From positions 1-26,608 of the forward strand of contig DEFH01000010.1 in assembly GCA_002350705.1 (NCBI GenBank): DNA of 26,608 nt. Reading direction: 5' to 3'. Of the stretch, positions 24,465-26,608 are shown piece after piece (positions within the stretch are counted from its first letter, which is position 1; every line of letters begins with the position of its first letter). Below the pieces are notes generated by a model. That model had not been told where the DNA came from, did no database searches, and worked only from the letters and a program-made list of their open reading frames with translations. The stretch is from Ruminococcaceae bacterium UBA2857 (GTDB lineage: Bacteria; Bacillota; Clostridia; Oscillospirales; Acutalibacteraceae). Both the position numbers and the translations under genes were made by a program.

Positions 24465-26081
24465 TTATTCTGCCGGATTGACTTTAAGGTCAAAGTATTT
24501 TTTGGCAATGCTGCCGTTTTCGTCCTTAATTTTTACACATATCTGATAATCGGCTGATTTTGCAGGTTTTATTTCAACTGTGTTGTTTGTATCAAAGTTC
24601 TGTTTCTGTGTCCATTTTTTGTCTGTTGTCTTTTTGTAGTAGAAACCATAAGTACAGTTTTCCATACCTTCTTCGGGAACACCTGTAACAGTTACGGTTT
24701 CGCCTTTTTTGATGGTATCTGCGGAAATCGACGATTCATTGACAAAAGCTTCTTCAACTTGAATATCCGAAAACATCTTGGCAATTTCACCGCTTGCATC
24801 TTTTACTTTTACACAGAATTCATAATTTCCGGCATATGCGGGAGTAAATTCTACTGAATCATTCTCTTTATAGCCTTGTTTAACAGTCCATTTTTCTTCT
24901 CCCGGTCTTTTGTAGAGGAAAGCATAGAGGTAGTCACCTTCACCGCCGCCGGCAATACCTTTGACAACAAATTTTGAACCGAGTGCTACCGAACCGAAGA
25001 AATCACCCTCAAATTCAAAGTCAATGCCTGCTTCAAGAGGAGAATGATAGCTGATACCGTTTTCCTGTGCATATTCTGCGGCATAACAGTCAGCACTGTC
25101 GCCCTCAATGACAAAATCTTCCGAAACTCCCTCAAAAGCACCCTCACCGATTTCTGTTAAATCAGATGAAACACATACTGTTTTCAAATTCTCACAGCCT
25201 GCAAAAGCGTATGCACCGACAGAGGATAATATTTCAAGTTCCGACTCAGGTTCAGCAATGTTGATTGTTTGAATCTGTGAGCCGCAGAAAGCATAATCGC
25301 CAATAGCAGCGGTATAGCTCGGAAGATCGTATTCTGTTCTTGTGCCGGGGAAAAGAACAAGTTTTCTGCCTGTACTGTCGAAAACAACACCGTTCATGGA
25401 CATGAAATAAGGGTTGCCGTAATAAACATTAAAATCCTCAACACCGGAAAAAGCACTCATTGCCTTCACGTCTATTGACTTGACCGTATCGGGAATAATT
25501 ACCGTCTGAGCGGCGGCAAGTGCTTCTTCGTCCATATTTTCCGTCATATTTCCGATTGCTGTAACGGTAATACCGCTTGCATTGTTGGGAATTTCAAAAT
25601 ATTCCTCACCGCTGCCTGTATATCCGACAACTTCCGCTGTAAAACCGTCAATAATACTTGCGTGAAGTTTGAATTGAAAGTCACCCTCCTCAAAGTAAAT
25701 GCCGTCCTCTTTAACCGTGAACTTATCAGCATTTTTCTTGTAGTTGGTTACCATAGACAATACATTTTTCACAACATTCACAGCGTCTTTTGAAACTTCC
25801 CTGAACTTCTGTGACAATTCCGCTTTGATTTCATCGCTGAGTATTTTCGGCAAGCGACGGTTAGAAGTAAGATTGGATATCAAGCCTTTGATTACATTGG
25901 GTGTCTGCACTTCCCCGTCGTCAGGGACGGCAATATCTTCACCCATATCTACGGTATCAACCATCTCATAATCTGTATCAACCGTATCAACTGCCGCTGC
26001 ACTGATAGCTGTACCGCCGACCATTGACAATGCAAGTGCCGCTGTCAGTATTCTTACCATAAACTTTTTTGAACCTTTCAT
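24465..26081 (-). CDS. Secreted BspA-like leucine-rich-repeat protein with two Ig-like tail modules
   Basis: 538 residues from ATG 26081, with CAGGAGGCCTTAAA in front. The signal peptide (residues 1-31) is cut after AISAAAVD. An Asp/Val-rich segment and a helical region (about 60-120) lead to BspA-type LRR_5 repeats (about 130-330: VIIPDTVKSID, IGDYAFCGSQIQTINIAE, VGAYAFAGCENLKTVCVS, IGEGAFEGV). Two homologous modules of about 85 residues follow (about 355-445 and 450-535), each with YAF/YGFxYKx, KW(T)xKQ and Y(E/Q)(F/I)CVK(V/I)KD, like triple-tyrosine modules. No sortase signal or dockerin is seen. Such proteins are common on gut Clostridia surfaces as adhesion or scaffold modules; the role here is unknown. 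It lies just upstream of the NRPS operon and shares promoter P2 with the HAD/VanY set. Confidence 0.85.
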   Translation of the reverse strand: MKGSKKFMVRILTAALALSMVGGTAISAAAVDTVDTDYEMVDTVDMGEDIAVPDDGEVQTPNVIKGLISNLTSNRRLPKILSDEIKAELSQKFREVSKDAVNVVKNVLSMVTNYKKNADKFTVKEDGIYFEEGDFQFKLHASIIDGFTAEVVGYTGSGEEYFEIPNNASGITVTAIGNMTENMDEEALAAAQTVIIPDTVKSIDVKAMSAFSGVEDFNVYYGNPYFMSMNGVVFDSTGRKLVLFPGTRTEYDLPSYTAAIGDYAFCGSQIQTINIAEPESELEILSSVGAYAFAGCENLKTVCVSSDLTEIGEGAFEGVSEDFVIEGDSADCYAAEYAQENGISYHSPLEAGIDFEFEGDFFGSVALGSKFVVKGIAGGGEGDYLYAFLYKRPGEEKWTVKQGYKENDSVEFTPAYAGNYEFCVKVKDASGEIAKMFSDIQVEEAFVNESSISADTIKKGETVTVTGVPEEGMENCTYGFYYKKTTDKKWTQKQNFDTNNTVEIKPAKSADYQICVKIKDENGSIAKKYFDLKVNPAE

Positions 26082-26147
26082 TTTAAGGCCTCCTGAAATA
26101 ATTTTTTAAGTATTAAAAGGTGTATCATCGTCTTTTGTTGCTTTGTA

Positions 26148-26260
26148 TTTATTCTAACATACCGTGTCCAACTGATGTCCAACAAAAAATATCAAAACAG
26201 CGTCAAAAAATAATTTTCTCCCTTTTTAACAATAAAGCATCATTCAATTTATGCAATTTG
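26148..26260. repeat. Promoter cassette P2, right copy
   Basis: Matches 9001-9114, which spans the end of the PPTase gene and its downstream promoter. The part at 26184-26260 resembles the last codons and trailer of the PPTase gene, but no reading frame of that gene survives here. The homology stops right at the -10 side, so the downstream genes are unrelated. Confidence 0.8.
26151..26183 (-). promoter_or_regulatory. P2 promoter with 11-bp-period direct repeat, right copy
   Basis: GTTGGAC at 26177-26183 and again at 26166-26172 (11-bp period), then 9 nt, then extended -10 TGTTAGAAT (hexamer 26151-26156). Spacing is identical to the left copy. It would drive the BspA-like gene with a leader of about 63 nt. 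Confidence 0.6.
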
Positions 26261-26273
26261 TTATGTAATCCAT
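26244..26273 (-). other. Nine-codon ORF behind a strong ribosome site
   Basis: After the right P1 promoter, AAGGAGG is followed at the ideal distance by ATG 26273 and a nine-residue frame (MDYITNCIN) ending in TGA. The DNA overlaps the region that resembles the PPTase gene 3' end but is in a different frame. It may be the ribosome site of a lost gene that now reads into a remnant, or a leader peptide. I do not claim it is functional. Confidence 0.25.
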
Positions 26274-26308
26274 AAATATCCTCCTTCCTTCTCTCTTTCG
26301 CTGACTAT

Positions 26309-26337
26309 ATCATAATATAAATTTTCGTTAAAAACAA
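26309..26337 (-). promoter_or_regulatory. P1 promoter, right copy
   Basis: -35 TTGTTT (26332-26337), 17-nt spacer, -10 TATGAT (26309-26314), identical to the left copy. The spacer and flanks are almost unchanged although the site is not beside the same gene. Confidence 0.65.
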
Positions 26338-26358
26338 TTGGCAATATCGTTCCGAAAT

Positions 26359-26402
26359 GTAAAATAACTTACAGTTTCCATGCCAAACGTAAATTAACTT
26401 AC
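26359..26402 (-). promoter_or_regulatory. Paired palindromic operator sites of P1, right copy
   Basis: GTAAAATAACTTAC (26359-26372) and GTAAATTAACTTAC (26389-26402), again 30 bp apart and just upstream of the -35. The only difference in the 14-mers from the left copy is one base in the proximal site. Confidence 0.6.
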
Positions 26403-26467
26403 ACCGCAAGCAAAAATTGTAAACTGCATTGCCCAAACTTATCTTAAATAATCATAAATAAAAAATC

Positions 26468-26512
26468 AAGGCTATGAAGATCAAAGCTTTTGCAGCTTTT
26501 CTTCATAGCCTT
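26468..26512 (-). terminator. Strong hairpin terminator near the right edge
   Basis: AAGGCTATGAAGA (26468-26480) and TCTTCATAGCCTT (26500-26512) pair perfectly over 13 bp. An inner AAAGCT/AGCTTT stem extends the hairpin. On the minus strand it is followed by TTGATTTTTTATTT, so it most likely ends a leftward gene lying beyond the window. Bases 26513-26608 hold no gene I can support. Confidence 0.8.
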
Positions 26513-26608
26513 TCTTGTCAGAATATGATTATTCCGCAAACGAAAATAAGGTTCTTTCGCTGTCAGAATAGCATTTACGAATATGCAGTGAACTACCCAT
26601 TGTCTAAA

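Larger units (their letters stand above)
26297..26422. repeat. Promoter cassette P1, right copy (126 bp)
   Basis: Second copy of 3682-3807, same length, same orientation, about 94% identical by my count. It points left, toward the P2 copy and the BspA-like gene, about 220 nt from that gene's start. Confidence 0.9.

Noticed and set aside
26529..26600. Minus-strand frame of 23 codons at the right edge
   Set aside because: It has an in-frame stop two codons upstream of the ATG, no ribosome site and no recognisable motif. It may be part of a decayed gene beyond the window.
1..26608. CRISPR array, tRNA/rRNA genes, insertion-sequence ends or transposase
   Set aside because: No regularly spaced short repeats, cloverleaf-like segments or transposase motifs were seen on either strand by eye.

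Overview
The window looks like a low-GC (roughly 40% G+C by eye) gut-type Clostridia chromosome, most like a Ruminococcus or related Oscillospiraceae member. The reasons are strong AGGAGG-type ribosome binding sites, a secreted BspA-like leucine-rich-repeat protein with triple-tyrosine-type modules, a NagZ-like glycosidase with a modular tail, and a compact peptide synthetase of the type known from gut Clostridia and staphylococci. The genus is inferred from style, not shown. Every convincing gene is on the minus strand, so transcription runs from the right edge to the left edge.

Right to left: (1) 26082-26608 is a regulatory patch with a strong terminator, a promoter carrying two palindromic operators (P1), and a second promoter with an 11-bp-period direct repeat (P2). 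It leads into a secreted BspA-like protein (24465-26081) that ends in its own terminator. (2) 24384-9094 is one tightly packed eight-gene biosynthetic operon: GH3-family acyl-amido synthetase, RimK-like ATP-grasp ligase, the two halves of a heterodimeric ABC exporter, a PaaK/CapK-like adenylate-forming enzyme, a CapA-like metallophosphatase-fold protein, a 1979-residue NRPS (A-T-C-A-T-R), and an Sfp-type phosphopantetheinyl transferase. (3) A second P2 copy precedes a surface and signalling set: exported HAD phosphatase, VanY-type D,D-carboxypeptidase lipoprotein, fragments of a membrane protein and of the HAD gene, HAD phosphatase lipoprotein, and a LytS/YpdA-type histidine kinase. (4) A second P1 copy drives two DUF3592-like membrane proteins and a secreted NagZ-like glycoside hydrolase that runs off the left edge.

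The core is a probable natural-product locus. NRPS plus PPTase has the same domain order and gene pair as staphylococcal AusA/AusB, whose terminal reductase releases a peptide aldehyde. Here, however, the first adenylation domain has Val where Asp235 normally holds the alpha-amino group, so the starter may not be an ordinary alpha-amino acid. Three further ATP-using ligase-type enzymes and a CapA protein in the same operon suggest a more elaborate product than a simple pyrazinone. The exporter pair has exactly complementary degenerate ATP-site residues.

The regulatory signal is unusual. Two promoter cassettes (P1, 126 bp; P2, about 114 bp) each occur twice. They are separate in the left half and placed side by side at the right end, where the remnant between them resembles the 3' end of the PPTase gene. 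This suggests a shared regulon and an ancestral duplication or deletion of the locus.
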